Positions 18,788-28,246 of a stretch of 64,000 nucleotides of DNA are shown in pieces. The DNA is taken from NCBI RefSeq assembly GCF_025907915.1, contig NZ_JAPAAF010000004.1, positions 1-64,000 of the forward strand. The letters are read 5' to 3'. The DNA comes from Gaoshiqia sediminis. Lineage in GTDB: Bacteria > Bacteroidota > Bacteroidia > Bacteroidales > Prolixibacteraceae. Under the pieces are notes generated by a model. The model worked only from the letters and a program-made list of their open reading frames with translations, did not search any database and was not told where the DNA came from. The position numbers and the translations under genes were made by a program. Position 1 is the first letter of the stretch; each line of letters begins with the position of its first letter.

Positions 18788-19072
18788 TCAGTTGTATGAA
18801 AATCGGATATACAGCGGCTCATCCGGAACAATCAGCAGCCAGCGATTGTGTTTCCATTCGTGTTTCAGCAGAAATTGCTGATTTTGGTTGGTTAGCACTT
18901 TAAAATAATCGGCTGCCGGAAAATCGGGATGTTGATCGCTTTGGTACCAGCGGTCAACAATTTGCCGGATGTCAATCCTTTTATCGTTCAGGTAGAAACA
19001 CGTCGGGTATTCATCGGCCTTATGGCCCGAATGGCATTCCACTTTCACCGGTATGATCTTGATGCGTTTCAT
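18788..19072 (-). CDS. Conserved hypothetical protein, 94 residues
   Basis: A small soluble protein without signal peptide or membrane segment. Features are an N-terminal basic strand (MKRIKIIPVKVEC), the stretch SGHKADEYPTCFYL, and WYQSDQHPDFPAADYFKV. Its look is that of a small beta-rich cytoplasmic protein. It starts 3 bp after the stop of the Mut7-C gene, so the two are cotranscribed and possibly translationally linked. I do not recognise a characterised family; the function is unknown. Confidence 0.7.
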   Translation of the reverse strand: MKRIKIIPVKVECHSGHKADEYPTCFYLNDKRIDIRQIVDRWYQSDQHPDFPAADYFKVLTNQNQQFLLKHEWKHNRWLLIVPDEPLYIRFSYN

Positions 19073-19075
19073 TTT

Positions 19076-19840
19076 TCATCCTGTTCCGTCGTTCATTTTC
19101 TTGTTTAAAACCTCTTGGCGTATAAAATTTATCATGCTCTCAAAGTGAGAGCCTTTCCAGAAAATTTGGTCGCAACTCCGGCAGATGAAAAACTCCTGAT
19201 AATATGCTGCCGTTCGTGGCTCCAACCGGTGTAGGATGGCTTGTTTCTCAATGGTTTCAATCATCGAGTTACAAGTCAGGCAGCGGGACAGCGGGTTTAG
19301 TTGCCGGTACAAATCCAGTTTTTCAAAAAGGTCCTTCAGCTGTTCCTTCGGATCGGCCGAGCGGACCCAAAAGGAGCGTTTCACCTGCGGATGGGTAACC
19401 AGCGCATAACTTCGCGAGAGCAAAATTCGTTTTTCCTGTAGCGATGCCTCTCTAAGTGCATCCGGATCGAAGCGGGAGGAATACAGGGTATCGAATCCTA
19501 ACATGCGAAGAAAACGGGCCAGTTTCCCCAGGTGGACGTCGCAGCAAAACGTGGTACTTCGCAGGGGACTTTCGTGCGCCGTGCCCACCGGCTCAATATC
19601 AAACCGCTCAAATACCGGGTACACCGATATCCGTTCGCCATCCTGTAACTGGTAATCCAGGTTACGCGATTGCTGATCCACTAAAACCAAATCTACTTCC
19701 TCTGCCGGTATGCCCATTATCTTAAGCATGTCGCTGATGGTTGTTCCCTCGGCAAACGGGAAGCAGAACCACACTTTTCGCATCTCCTCGGGCAAATGGA
19801 TGTTCAGCTCTTCATAAAACCGAAACATGGCTTGTTTCAT
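19076..19840 (-). CDS. Mut7-C RNase-like protein with N-terminal ubiquitin-fold domain
   Basis: A protein of 254 residues. The N-terminal 85 residues are a ThiS/MoaD-like ubiquitin fold (FRFYEELNIHLP ... GERISVYPVFE). The rest is a Mut7-C domain: CDVHLGKLARFLRMLGFDT, the acidic PIN-like active-site region RFDPDALREA, and a C-terminal zinc ribbon with CLTCN and CRSCDQ. Family members are predicted RNases, best known as the C-terminal part of animal Mut-7; the bacterial role is not established. I prefer ATG 19840 (MKQAMFRF) because relatives begin just before FRFYEEL; the frame also allows 19870. It is followed after 3 bp by a 94-residue unknown. Confidence 0.85.
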   Translation of the reverse strand: MKQAMFRFYEELNIHLPEEMRKVWFCFPFAEGTTISDMLKIMGIPAEEVDLVLVDQQSRNLDYQLQDGERISVYPVFERFDIEPVGTAHESPLRSTTFCCDVHLGKLARFLRMLGFDTLYSSRFDPDALREASLQEKRILLSRSYALVTHPQVKRSFWVRSADPKEQLKDLFEKLDLYRQLNPLSRCLTCNSMIETIEKQAILHRLEPRTAAYYQEFFICRSCDQIFWKGSHFESMINFIRQEVLNKKMNDGTG

Positions 19841-19996
19841 GGCGTTTGATGTTTTGTTGCAACCCTTCATGAAAAGCTTTTCGACCTTTCAATGGAACCT
19901 TCTTGCTCATTATTTTACGTCAGGAAGGGATAAACAGGTTCATCCAGAGCTCAGGAAGACAGAAGCGTTGATATTGGAGGGAGTGTGGAGGGCAAC

Positions 19997-20554
19997 TCAA
20001 TCAAATCTGCCAAAAAAGAGCGCGTAACATTTCAGTATTCCCTTACACGGTTCCAGTTTTTTTATGGGCGAGAGCCCGTTTTTTAACCGGATCTGGTTGA
20101 CGAAATTCAGCGTCGGTTCGTTCATCTGTGTTTTTTGACTGGCCCTGATCAGGCAAGCCGTTTTCAGGGTCGAACCTTTAAAGCGGATGGAAAACTGCCC
20201 GGTCCGTGCCGGATGAATGTGGATGTAACGTTCCGGCTCGTCTCCTTGGCGGACAATCCACTGTGACTGGTCCGAAAGTTCAATTTGCTGATACCCGATT
20301 TTTAAGGCCAGCCATCTCGCAAATTCACTGGGCATAAAAGCTTGTCTGTTTTGCAGCTCCTTGATGATGGCCCTGGCAATCTCAGCAGGCGTTAGCATTC
20401 CGGTATAAAGGTCGATGTAGTTGTTGCAAATTGGGTCCCACAAGGCTGCAAACTCTTCGGGTGGCATGTTTTCCAATTGGGTGAACAGATAGCCCAAATG
20501 GTGTTTAAAAGGGTTAAATCGGATGGGCAACGGTATGTCGGTATATTTCTCCAT
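19997..20554 (-). CDS. Hypothetical protein, 185 residues
   Basis: A soluble protein with no signal or membrane segment. The N-terminal half is helical (FNPFKHHLGYLFTQL, MLTPAEIARAIIKEL); the middle, WIVRQGDEPERYIHIHPAR, and GQFSIRFKGSTLKTA, look like beta strands; the C-terminus has NFVNQIRLKNGLSPIKKLEP. I do not recognise the family. It precedes the Mut7-C gene on the same strand by 156 bp, so cotranscription is possible but not certain. The short basic gap between them has no terminator hairpin I can see. Confidence 0.65.
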   Translation of the reverse strand: MEKYTDIPLPIRFNPFKHHLGYLFTQLENMPPEEFAALWDPICNNYIDLYTGMLTPAEIARAIIKELQNRQAFMPSEFARWLALKIGYQQIELSDQSQWIVRQGDEPERYIHIHPARTGQFSIRFKGSTLKTACLIRASQKTQMNEPTLNFVNQIRLKNGLSPIKKLEPCKGILKCYALFFGRFD

Positions 20555-20696
20555 CTGGTTATTTTCTTTTTAAAACCGTGTCGTTACTGTGTAAAGTTAA
20601 AACGAATTTGAAATCCTGACGACAGCAGCTGGTTTGCTGCCCAAAAATTTGTAGTTTGGTCTGTTCAAAACAAGTTCGTCGTTAATTTATATCAAT

Positions 20697-21515
20697 ATGA
20701 AAAAATATAGCTTCTTTCTTTTGTTTTTGTTGATGAGCACGATGTCTTTTGCTCAGCAATCCTATCAGTATGTGATTATTCCAACCGGTTTTTCGGATAT
20801 TGGAAGTGGTTTTAATCCGCACGGAGTTAGTTCGGTCTTGCAGCAACTGTTTGATTCGAAATCAATCAAAACGGTTTTTGAAACGGCTGAGCGTCCCGCT
20901 GATTATTGCGAGGCGCTGACCGTTGATCTGGAAAAAGTGCCCAACATGTTTCAGAACCGGTTGCTGGTGAAGCTGAAAGATTGCCAAAACCGGACGGTAT
21001 GGAGCCAGGAAGGCAAAGGCCGTTCGAAAGATTTTCAACAGGGTTATGCGGAGGCATTGGCTGATGCTCTGAGCGAACTAAAGTCGCTGCCTGAAAATGT
21101 AACGGTGCAGCCCGGCATTGTTGCTCCGGTACCCCAACCAAAAGAACGGGTGCAAATGCAGTCACAGTCTCAGGTACAATCGATGGCATCGACGCCGGTT
21201 GTAAATAGTGGTACTGATGACGAGTTATATCGTCCGCAAAATTTATACTACAACCTCACTTACTTTGTGGATGTGGTGACGGTTGAACAGGGAAAGAAGC
21301 GTTTGGTGCTGGTCAACGGCGAACTGCTGGGATACGAAAACCTTCAGTCGGTGGCGATACTGACCCCTTCCGGGTTGAGCGACGTTTACACCGTGGAGTG
21401 GACACAGGCTGATGGTACCACCGTTACCGGAGTGGCCAATCTGACGGACATCGAGTTAAAGATATCGCTACCTGCCGGTCAAGAGATGGAGGTGATTCGC
21501 TTGATTAAATATTAA
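20697..21515 (+). CDS. Secreted hypothetical protein, 272 residues
   Basis: Starts with a clean signal peptide (MKKYSFFLLFLLMSTMSFAQ), so it is exported to the periplasm or surface. Residues 20-135 form one compact domain with IIPTGFSDIGSG, LVKLKDCQNRTVW and GYAEALADALSEL. A Gln/Ser/Pro-rich linker (about 140-175) leads to a C-terminal beta-rich part (YYNLTYFVDVV, GELLGYENLQSVAIL). The pattern is like other Bacteroidota envelope proteins of unknown role. It is transcribed alone and ends before a hairpin terminator shared with the convergent DUF748 gene. Confidence 0.7.
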   Translation: MKKYSFFLLFLLMSTMSFAQQSYQYVIIPTGFSDIGSGFNPHGVSSVLQQLFDSKSIKTVFETAERPADYCEALTVDLEKVPNMFQNRLLVKLKDCQNRTVWSQEGKGRSKDFQQGYAEALADALSELKSLPENVTVQPGIVAPVPQPKERVQMQSQSQVQSMASTPVVNSGTDDELYRPQNLYYNLTYFVDVVTVEQGKKRLVLVNGELLGYENLQSVAILTPSGLSDVYTVEWTQADGTTVTGVANLTDIELKISLPAGQEMEVIRLIKY

Positions 21516-21540
21516 GGGATTACAGCTATCGTTATCAGAA

Positions 21541-21580
21541 CAGAGAGGCCGATTTTTTAATAGATCGGCCTCTCTTTGTT
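21541..21580. terminator. Bidirectional terminator
   Basis: A perfect 12-bp stem, AGAGAGGCCGAT / ATCGGCCTCTCT, with a 10-base loop, lies between two convergent genes. T-rich sequence follows on the plus side. Confidence 0.8.
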
Positions 21581-21595
21581 TCCTCCTTTTTCTGG

Positions 21596-23758
21596 CTATT
21601 GCAGCGAAACTTCAACCTTAAATTCGGGGCGTTTGATTTCTTCGGGCAGGTTGCGCAAATCAGCAGTTGACACCTGTACCGATGTTTCCGGGAGGCCCTT
21701 GCTGGTAAAGTAGTCACGAATTAGTTGGTTGCGTTTTTCCAATAGTTCCCTGAATTCGGCTTGGATGCGGCTTGCCGGAATTAATTCGGGCAAGGCTTTT
21801 TCAAGGCCAATGGAATCCAGCTCCGCGACTTTTTCCCGCACGAACGAGAGAAAGGCGGTATCTGTGTTTTCCGGAAGTTCGGTTATCCGGCGCAGTTGCA
21901 TGAAATCTGTTTTGGCCAGTTTCATGGACAGATGGTCCATCTCAGCAGTTGCGTCTGTGCGTTGGGTCATAATCAGCACCAGTTCCGGTTTTTTGCTGAG
22001 TATCCTGGCTAGTGCATCCAACGTAGCATATTGCTCTTGCATCAGGCTGTCCTGCGTATATTCAAACCGGACCAGCTCCATTTTTTCAGGATTGGTACCA
22101 GCCAGGCCTGCCAGGGCGTTAAATGGCGAAAGTGCCGTTTTTTCAATTAGGTTGATAAAAGTTTTCCAGATCAGTTTGCCCACTTTAAACTGCGGGTCGG
22201 CCGTGGAACCGGAAACCGGCATGTCGATGGTAATATTGTCTTTGGCATCTTTCAGGATATACAAAGCCAGGCGGATGGGTACTTTTACGAAAGGTTTGTC
22301 TGCTGTCCGTTTCCCAAATTCCAATTCTTCTACCTTGATTTTATTTTGGTTGGTCAGATATTGATCCGCAATTTTTATCTGCAGGTTGTAGTTAAACCAG
22401 CCTTGGGTGAAAGGCGAAGCAATGTAAAACTCCGAGTAAGGTGAGAAACTGACCAGGTCGAGGCGTTTCAGGTGGCCTTCAAATTCAAAATTCATGGGGT
22501 CAACCATGTTTAATACCGCCGTTCCCTGAATATCCCCTCCATTGTTCAGGTTTGCCGAAAAAGTGACGGGAATAGCTGTTGAGTTTTCCGAAAGCTCCGA
22601 TACTTTGACATCCAAGTTGCTGATGCGGGTAATGCCTTCGCGGTTGAGGGTTTTGTCGGCAAATAGAACCCGGCCATTCTGGATCTTTAGGCTGTCAATC
22701 GCATAAGTCGTTTCGGGTCCGGAATTGTCAACCATACTGATTTCAACCACTTGTATCGTGTCTGTCTGAAAAAGCGGCAGGAAAAAACGTTCGAGGTTGG
22801 TCATTTCCGGATTGCGTTCCACATACAGGCTAGGCTGATCGAGTTCAATACTTGAGAAACCGAAATGAAAATTTTTCAGGTTGATGTCTTTCAGGCTGAT
22901 GCGGGTTTCCGGTGCGGACAGGATTTCTTGTGAAGCGCCGTCCACGATAGCCAGGTTATTTATTTTTGCCTGTCCCGAAATTCTGATGTCCATGATGTCA
23001 TCCATGCTCCCGGCAATTTGCAGGTCCGAGTTCAGCAGCCCTTTCAGCGTGTCCACATCCATATATTCTTTCAGGTAGCCGGTTGCCGGATGCAAGGGCA
23101 CTTCGGTAGTCTGCACGGTTATATCGTATGTGTTTTCTGCATTGTCAACAGTCGCATTAAGCACAACTTTTCCCAGTTCGCCAATATTGAATTCGGCACC
23201 GACATTGGATTGTTGGTTGTTCCAGGCAATCAGCGGAAGATTGAAATTCAGTTTGTTGAGTTCTATGTGATTTCCCATTTGAAGATCGGAAAAGTGAACT
23301 TCTCCGTTTGTCATGTTTAAATTATAGATGCTGAATTTAAGTTCGTTATTTTTCGGTTCAGCTTCGGCAACCAGGGAGCTGTCACTCTCGGGCAGCATAT
23401 CGCTGAAATTGAAAAGGTCGCCGTTTTTTTCCAGGTTTACACGTGGGCGGTCTAAGCTGATTTCCGAAAATGAATACTCTTTTCCCAGTAATTTCCAAGG
23501 GGCAAAGTTGATATACAGTTCGCTGAACGAAATAAAGCTGTCCACTTGGTTGGCCTCGTACAATGTCACCTGCCTGGCGCGAACAGCCACTTCCCAATAG
23601 TTGAAATGAAGTTCGGCTATGGCAAGTTTTCTACCGGTTAATTCCTCACTGTTTTTTACCAACCAGTTTTTTGTCAGGGTAGAGAGGAAAAACAGGCCGG
23701 TTGCGATTACCAGGATTAATAGGATCAGGATCCAGTAGCGCTTTTTCATACCATTCAT
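21596..23758 (-). CDS. DUF748 (AsmA-like) family protein
   Basis: A 720-residue protein anchored by one N-terminal membrane segment (about 7-26) with a long beta-rich periplasmic part of AsmA type, as in proteins thought to bridge the inner and outer membranes for lipid transport. The DUF748 signature is near residues 490-540: YILKDAKDNITIDMPVSGS, then DPQFKVGKLIWKTF. The C-terminal 150 residues are helical. ATG 23758 (or 23749, MKKRYW) is preferred to the GTG at 23773, because a TAACTTTG promoter element covers 23780-23773 and transcription should begin after it. Monocistronic. Confidence 0.85.
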   Translation of the reverse strand: MNGMKKRYWILILLILVIATGLFFLSTLTKNWLVKNSEELTGRKLAIAELHFNYWEVAVRARQVTLYEANQVDSFISFSELYINFAPWKLLGKEYSFSEISLDRPRVNLEKNGDLFNFSDMLPESDSSLVAEAEPKNNELKFSIYNLNMTNGEVHFSDLQMGNHIELNKLNFNLPLIAWNNQQSNVGAEFNIGELGKVVLNATVDNAENTYDITVQTTEVPLHPATGYLKEYMDVDTLKGLLNSDLQIAGSMDDIMDIRISGQAKINNLAIVDGASQEILSAPETRISLKDINLKNFHFGFSSIELDQPSLYVERNPEMTNLERFFLPLFQTDTIQVVEISMVDNSGPETTYAIDSLKIQNGRVLFADKTLNREGITRISNLDVKVSELSENSTAIPVTFSANLNNGGDIQGTAVLNMVDPMNFEFEGHLKRLDLVSFSPYSEFYIASPFTQGWFNYNLQIKIADQYLTNQNKIKVEELEFGKRTADKPFVKVPIRLALYILKDAKDNITIDMPVSGSTADPQFKVGKLIWKTFINLIEKTALSPFNALAGLAGTNPEKMELVRFEYTQDSLMQEQYATLDALARILSKKPELVLIMTQRTDATAEMDHLSMKLAKTDFMQLRRITELPENTDTAFLSFVREKVAELDSIGLEKALPELIPASRIQAEFRELLEKRNQLIRDYFTSKGLPETSVQVSTADLRNLPEEIKRPEFKVEVSLQ

Positions 23759-23772
23759 TTTGTTTCTTTCCA

Positions 23773-23780
23773 CAAAGTTA
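23773..23780 (-). promoter_or_regulatory. -7 promoter element for the DUF748 gene
   Basis: TAACTTTG on the minus strand fits the Bacteroidota consensus TAnnTTTG. The start site would fall near 23767, giving a leader of about 10-20 bases. No good -33 TTTG at the ideal spacing. Confidence 0.5.
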
Positions 23781-23911
23781 CTAACTATCTTTTTCGCACA
23801 CTCAATGTTCGAAAAAATGACCGAAACTTTCTACCCGCTGCTGGTTCTTCCGGATATTTCCTAAAAATTGGTTCCCGTCAGTTTTTCTGAAAGAGGTTAG
23901 CAGGTTTTGTT

Positions 23912-23919
23912 TATTTTTG
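23912..23919 (+). promoter_or_regulatory. -7 promoter element for rlmD
   Basis: TATTTTTG matches TAnnTTTG and lies 18 bases before the start codon, predicting a very short leader. Confidence 0.45.
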
Positions 23920-23937
23920 TTGAAATTTTAAGATTTC

Positions 23938-25353
23938 ATGGGAAGAAGCCGAAAAAGTAAGCCTTTTTACGAAGGCGTGACGATAACAGATATTGGTGCC
24001 GAGGGAAAGGCCATTGCACGGGTTGAGGATCTGGTGGTGTTTACGACACATGTTGTTCCGGGTGATGTGGTTGACTTACAGGTTACCAAAAAACGAAAAA
24101 ATTACGCGGAAGCAAGGGTGGTCCGCATCCTCGAAAAATCGACCGACCGGGTGGATGCGTTCTGTGAACATTTTGGTGTGTGCGGGGGCTGCAAATGGCA
24201 ATATCTCCCTTACCAAAAACAGTTGTTTTACAAGCAGAAGCAAGTGGCCGATCAGCTTCTCCGCCTGGGACGGATTCATCTCCCTGAGATTAGTCCGATA
24301 CTGGGTTCGGCCAAACAAACCTATTACCGGAACAAGTTGGAATTCAGTTTTTCCAATAAGCGATGGCTTACTCCCGAGGAAATCGGAGAGGGTACCGAAC
24401 CTGTACAAATGAATGCGCTGGGGTTTCACATTCCCGGCCTGTTCGATAAAATTATTGATATTGATACGTGCTGGCTGCAGCCTGCGCCGTCAAACGAACT
24501 GCGCAACTTCATCCGAAGCTGGGCACTGGAACATCAGCTCGATTTTTTTGACATCCGTAATCAGCAGGGTTTTCTGCGGAACATGATTGTGCGCACGGCA
24601 TCAACCGGCGAAAATATGCTGATTGTAGCCTTTTATTACGAAGACAAAAGCAAACGTGAGGCGCTGTTGCAAGCTGTGGCCAACGAATTTCCGGAGCTGA
24701 CTTCCATCATGTACGTCATCAATTCAAAGGCAAACGATACGATTACCGACCAGGATATTCATGTTTTTCATGGGCGCGACCATATTTTTGAGGAAATGGA
24801 AGGCCTCCGTTTTAAAATTGGCCCGAAAAGCTTTTACCAAACCAATTCCGGCCAGGCTTATGAATTGTATAAAGTAGCGCGTGAATTTGCCGAATTGACG
24901 GGTAACGAGGTGGTTTACGACTTGTACACGGGTACCGGTACCATTGCCAATTTTGTGGCAAACCGCGCCAGCAAAGTTGTCGGCATTGAGTATGTCCCCG
25001 AGGCCATCGAAGATGCGAAAGTCAATTCAACCATCAACAACATCGAAAATACCACCTTTTTTGCGGGTGATATGAAAGAGGTGCTGAACGGGGATTTCAT
25101 TCGGAAGCATGGCCACCCCGATGTCATTATAACCGATCCTCCGCGAGCCGGGATGCACGACGACGTGGTTAACATCATCCTGGATGCCGCTCCTCAACGG
25201 ATTGTCTATGTAAGTTGCAACCCGGCCACCCAGGCCCGTGATTTGTCGTTGATGGATGCCGCTTATGAAGTCAAACGCGTTCAGCCGGTGGATATGTTTC
25301 CGCATACCCATCATGTTGAAAATGTGGTGCAACTGATTCGCCGGGAATCCTAG
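23938..25353 (+). CDS. rlmD: 23S rRNA (uracil-5-)-methyltransferase RlmD/RumA-type
   Basis: A 471-residue SAM-dependent enzyme that methylates C5 of a uridine in 23S rRNA. An N-terminal TRAM domain (about 5-65) precedes the iron-sulfur cysteines C76, C82, C85 (FCEHFGVCGGCKW) and a fourth near 177. The methyltransferase domain shows YDLYTGTGTIA, DPPRAGMH and the catalytic Cys at about 427 (VSCNPATQ). The exact target (U1939, U747 or a tRNA) cannot be read from sequence. yaaA follows after 43 bp. Confidence 0.9.
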   Translation: MGRSRKSKPFYEGVTITDIGAEGKAIARVEDLVVFTTHVVPGDVVDLQVTKKRKNYAEARVVRILEKSTDRVDAFCEHFGVCGGCKWQYLPYQKQLFYKQKQVADQLLRLGRIHLPEISPILGSAKQTYYRNKLEFSFSNKRWLTPEEIGEGTEPVQMNALGFHIPGLFDKIIDIDTCWLQPAPSNELRNFIRSWALEHQLDFFDIRNQQGFLRNMIVRTASTGENMLIVAFYYEDKSKREALLQAVANEFPELTSIMYVINSKANDTITDQDIHVFHGRDHIFEEMEGLRFKIGPKSFYQTNSGQAYELYKVAREFAELTGNEVVYDLYTGTGTIANFVANRASKVVGIEYVPEAIEDAKVNSTINNIENTTFFAGDMKEVLNGDFIRKHGHPDVIITDPPRAGMHDDVVNIILDAAPQRIVYVSCNPATQARDLSLMDAAYEVKRVQPVDMFPHTHHVENVVQLIRRES

Positions 25354-25396
25354 ATTTCAGGCAAAGGAATTGTTTGTTAAACTAAAATCGACCAGA

Positions 25397-26164
25397 ATGA
25401 TTGCTGTTATTTCGCCTGCCAAATCGCTCGACTTTGAGTCGAAAGCCATTACCAACGTTTATTCGTTGCCCGAGTTTTTGCCCGAGTCAAAAAAGATCAA
25501 CGAACTATTGCGTAAAATGAAGACATCAGACTTGATGTTGATGATGAGCATTTCGGCTAAATTGGCCGAGCTGAATGTTGAACGCAACCTGCGTTGGGAA
25601 ACTCCCTTCACCCCCGAGAATGCGAAGCAGGCTATTCTGGCCTTCAATGGCGATGTGTACGAGGGCCTGAATGCGACGTCATTTTCGGAGGCTGAATTTG
25701 AAGTGGCCCAGCAAAAAATACGCATTTTGTCGGGATTGTACGGCGTGTTGAAACCGCTGGACCTGATTCAGCCCTACCGGCTCGAAATGGGTACCCGCCT
25801 TAGCGTGGATGGCAATAAGGATTTGTACTACTTTTGGCGCGATAAAATTACGCAAGCACTCAACCGGGAGGTGAACCAAACCGGTGGTGTGTTGATAAAC
25901 CTGGCCAGCCAGGAGTATTTTAAGGCAATTGATACCGAAAAACTAAACGGACAGGTGATTACCCCGGAGTTTAAAGACAACAAAAACGGAGCATACAAGA
26001 TTATTTCGTTTTACGCAAAAAAGGCCAGAGGATTGATGGGGCGTTTTATGGTTGAGAATAACCTGTCGGACCCCGAAGACCTGAAAGCTTTCGATCTGGA
26101 AGGTTACTATTTTAACAGCCGCCTCACGAAGGGCACAAACTGGGTATTTACTCGCGACAAATGA
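25397..26164 (+). CDS. yaaA: YaaA family peroxide-stress protein (DUF328)
   Basis: A 255-residue cytoplasmic protein of typical family length. Motifs are AVISPAKSLDFES at the N-terminus, SGLYGVLKPLDLIQPYRLEMG in the middle (GLYGVLKPLDLIQPYR), and VNLASxEY-like NLASQEYFKAI, all characteristic. YaaA binds DNA and limits iron-driven oxidative damage in E. coli. Start ATG 25397 is supported by the conserved MIAVISPAKSLDF; an upstream TTG would only add weak residues. It lies 43 bp behind rlmD and may share its transcript. Confidence 0.92.
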   Translation: MIAVISPAKSLDFESKAITNVYSLPEFLPESKKINELLRKMKTSDLMLMMSISAKLAELNVERNLRWETPFTPENAKQAILAFNGDVYEGLNATSFSEAEFEVAQQKIRILSGLYGVLKPLDLIQPYRLEMGTRLSVDGNKDLYYFWRDKITQALNREVNQTGGVLINLASQEYFKAIDTEKLNGQVITPEFKDNKNGAYKIISFYAKKARGLMGRFMVENNLSDPEDLKAFDLEGYYFNSRLTKGTNWVFTRDK

Positions 26165-26359
26165 TTGTTGCCAGTCAGTCTTCAATCGTTTCTTCATAGA
26201 GTCCAAGTAGGTATCGCGAGCTGCTTGTTTCGGTTTTTGATCTTTAATGTATTGATATTGAGGTTTTAAGTGATGGTTGTGGCTGGTTTCGTGTTCTTAT
26301 CTTCCTCATCTTTTGCCGGAATAAATGTAACGGAACTTAAATTTGGAACGAGATAGTTT

Positions 26360-26367
26360 TACCTTTG
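26360..26367 (+). promoter_or_regulatory. -7 promoter element for folE
   Basis: TACCTTTG fits TAnnTTTG about 50 bp before the start codon. Confidence 0.4.
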
Positions 26368-26415
26368 TGGGTTCATACCGTTTACAATCGCGCAACAGCA
26401 CTAATGCATTGAATT

Positions 26416-27033
26416 ATGGAACATACCTTTAACGGAGACCAAAGTGGTTATCAGCGAATTGACCGTTTTGATAAAGATTCGACGGAGAAAATAGGTGAGC
26501 ATTATGCCGGGATACTGGAATTGCTGGGGGAAGATATTCACCGGGAAGGCTTGGTGAAAACGCCGATGCGCGTTGCTAAAGCTATGCAGTTTCTGTTGCA
26601 GGGCTACGAGCAGGACCCCGAAGCCATGTTGCGGGCCGCCATGTTTAAAGAAGACTACCGGCAAATGGTGATCGTGAAAGACATCGAAATCTATTCCTTA
26701 TGTGAACATCACATGCTGCCTTTTATCGGGAAAGCACATGTGGGCTATATTCCCAACGGATACATTACCGGACTCAGTAAAATAGCCCGGGTGGTGGATG
26801 CTTTTGCCCGTCGCCTGCAGGTTCAGGAGCGGCTAACCAGCCAAATCAAAGAGTGTATCCAGAAGACCTTGAACCCGCTGGGAGTGGCGGTGGTCATCGA
26901 GGCCCAGCACCTGTGCATGCAAATGCGGGGCGTCCAAAAGCAACATTCCATCACCACTACTTCCGACTTTACCGGTGCGTTTGAACGGGTTGCCACCCGC
27001 GAAGAGTTCATCAGGCTGATCAGTTCAAAATAG
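26416..27033 (+). CDS. folE: GTP cyclohydrolase I FolE
   Basis: A 205-residue enzyme that converts GTP to dihydroneopterin triphosphate, the first step of folate/pterin synthesis. The zinc and active-site residues are visible: CEHHMLPF (Cys and two His), the second zinc Cys in QHLCMQMRG, and [25 protein letters not shown] is the family core ([17 protein letters not shown]). The N-terminal KTPMRVAKA is typical. The gene stands alone between gaps of 250 and 270 bp. Confidence 0.96.
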   Translation: MEHTFNGDQSGYQRIDRFDKDSTEKIGEHYAGILELLGEDIHREGLVKTPMRVAKAMQFLLQGYEQDPEAMLRAAMFKEDYRQMVIVKDIEIYSLCEHHMLPFIGKAHVGYIPNGYITGLSKIARVVDAFARRLQVQERLTSQIKECIQKTLNPLGVAVVIEAQHLCMQMRGVQKQHSITTTSDFTGAFERVATREEFIRLISSK

Positions 27034-27111
27034 TAACTTTAATTTTTATTGTAACCAGATTTGATTGAACGACTGATGGCGTGTCCTTATCTTTTTGGTA
27101 AATCAGTCAAA

Positions 27112-27140
27112 CTTGCCCTGTTCACTTCAAATTAACTTTG
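27112..27140 (+). promoter_or_regulatory. Promoter for the lipoprotein gene at 27303
   Basis: CTTG at 27112-27115 and TAACTTTG at 27133-27140 match the -33 and -7 elements with a 17-bp gap, predicting a leader of about 155 bases. Confidence 0.45.
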
Positions 27141-27302
27141 TGAAAAAATCAGTTTCATTTTCATAGGAGCCAACATTTTTATATTATTTTAGCTAAAAAT
27201 TTACAACGGCCTGACAGAAACTCTTTTTTATTCCGAAAGGAAGGGAGTCAGGTGTTTGTGATGGTGGAAATTCAACTAAGATTAACAATAAAACAAAAAC
27301 AA

Positions 27303-28127
27303 ATGAGAACGAACAAAGCATACCAATTCATTTCTCTGGCTATTGTAGCAGGAATATTTTCAGCCGGATTTTCATCCTGCACCGGAAAAAGCTCCAAAAA
27401 AAGTTCACCGGTAGCAGAAGAAACCATCAAGCAGGAAATTGAAGAATATGCTTATCCCTTGCCCTCCGCGTTTGAGGTAACCAACATGCTGAATGAAATT
27501 GAAGCCAGTTATATTGTGGGCATTGCCAACGATCCTGAAAAAGCCTCCAGTTATTTGAGCGAAAAGAGCAAAGCCATCAATCTGGGAATTTATACCGCCG
27601 ATTTGGCATATGCCACTACTTATAATCAAAAGAACGATATTCAGGCTTTTTTTAAAGCCAGCGAAACGCTGGTGCGCGAGTTGGATTTTACCTCCGCTTT
27701 TGATCAGGATTTGGCTGACCAGATTGAAGCCAGTATGGACAACAAAGACAAATTGGTTGAAATTGTTACTGATATGTTCCAGAATGCCTATTCGTACCTG
27801 AATAAACAAGGACGAACCGAGCTGTCGTACCTGGTATTATCAGGAACAGTGATCGAAGGCCTTTACCTGACCACGCACATTTCTGAAAATACCTTCCAAA
27901 ATCCCAAAATTATTGAGGCTATTCTTTTTCAAAAAGAGCCGTTGGCCGAATTGGAGAAAATGTTGGCCTATTTTGAAGGTTCAGAATTGCTAAGCGATGT
28001 GCAGGAAGATATTAAACGGATCAACGCCATTTATGCTCAGGAGGAAGGAACAACGTCCATGACAGAAAAACAAGTTCTGGAATTGACTGAAACACTGACA
28101 AAAATCCGTGAGAACCTGGTAAAATAA
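27303..28127 (+). CDS. Lipoprotein of unknown function, 274 residues
   Basis: The signal peptide ends in a lipobox (AGFSSC, C26), so the protein is lipid-anchored. After a Lys/Ser-rich linker it is almost wholly helical (PSAFEVTNMLNEIEASYI, YLSEKSKAINLGIYTADLAYATTYN). The pattern resembles helical Bacteroidota lipoproteins of unknown role. I chose ATG 27303, directly before the signal peptide, over the GTG/ATG starts near 27252, which would add a 17-residue charged leader. Monocistronic, followed by a hairpin terminator. Confidence 0.75.
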   Translation: MRTNKAYQFISLAIVAGIFSAGFSSCTGKSSKKSSPVAEETIKQEIEEYAYPLPSAFEVTNMLNEIEASYIVGIANDPEKASSYLSEKSKAINLGIYTADLAYATTYNQKNDIQAFFKASETLVRELDFTSAFDQDLADQIEASMDNKDKLVEIVTDMFQNAYSYLNKQGRTELSYLVLSGTVIEGLYLTTHISENTFQNPKIIEAILFQKEPLAELEKMLAYFEGSELLSDVQEDIKRINAIYAQEEGTTSMTEKQVLELTETLTKIRENLVK

Positions 28128-28149
28128 ATTATTGTGGCTTGGATTTGAA

Positions 28150-28199
28150 TAGCGGGTTTTTGTAACCGGACGGACGGCTACAGAAACCCGTTTTTTTAT
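28150..28199 (+). terminator. Terminator after the lipoprotein gene
   Basis: CGGGTTTTTGTA pairs with TACAGAAACCCG (small internal mismatch) and is followed by seven T. Confidence 0.8.
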
Positions 28200-28246
28200 C
28201 CGTTTAGGCTCGTCTCATCGTGGTCGCTCTTTAAAAACTCCGGTAC

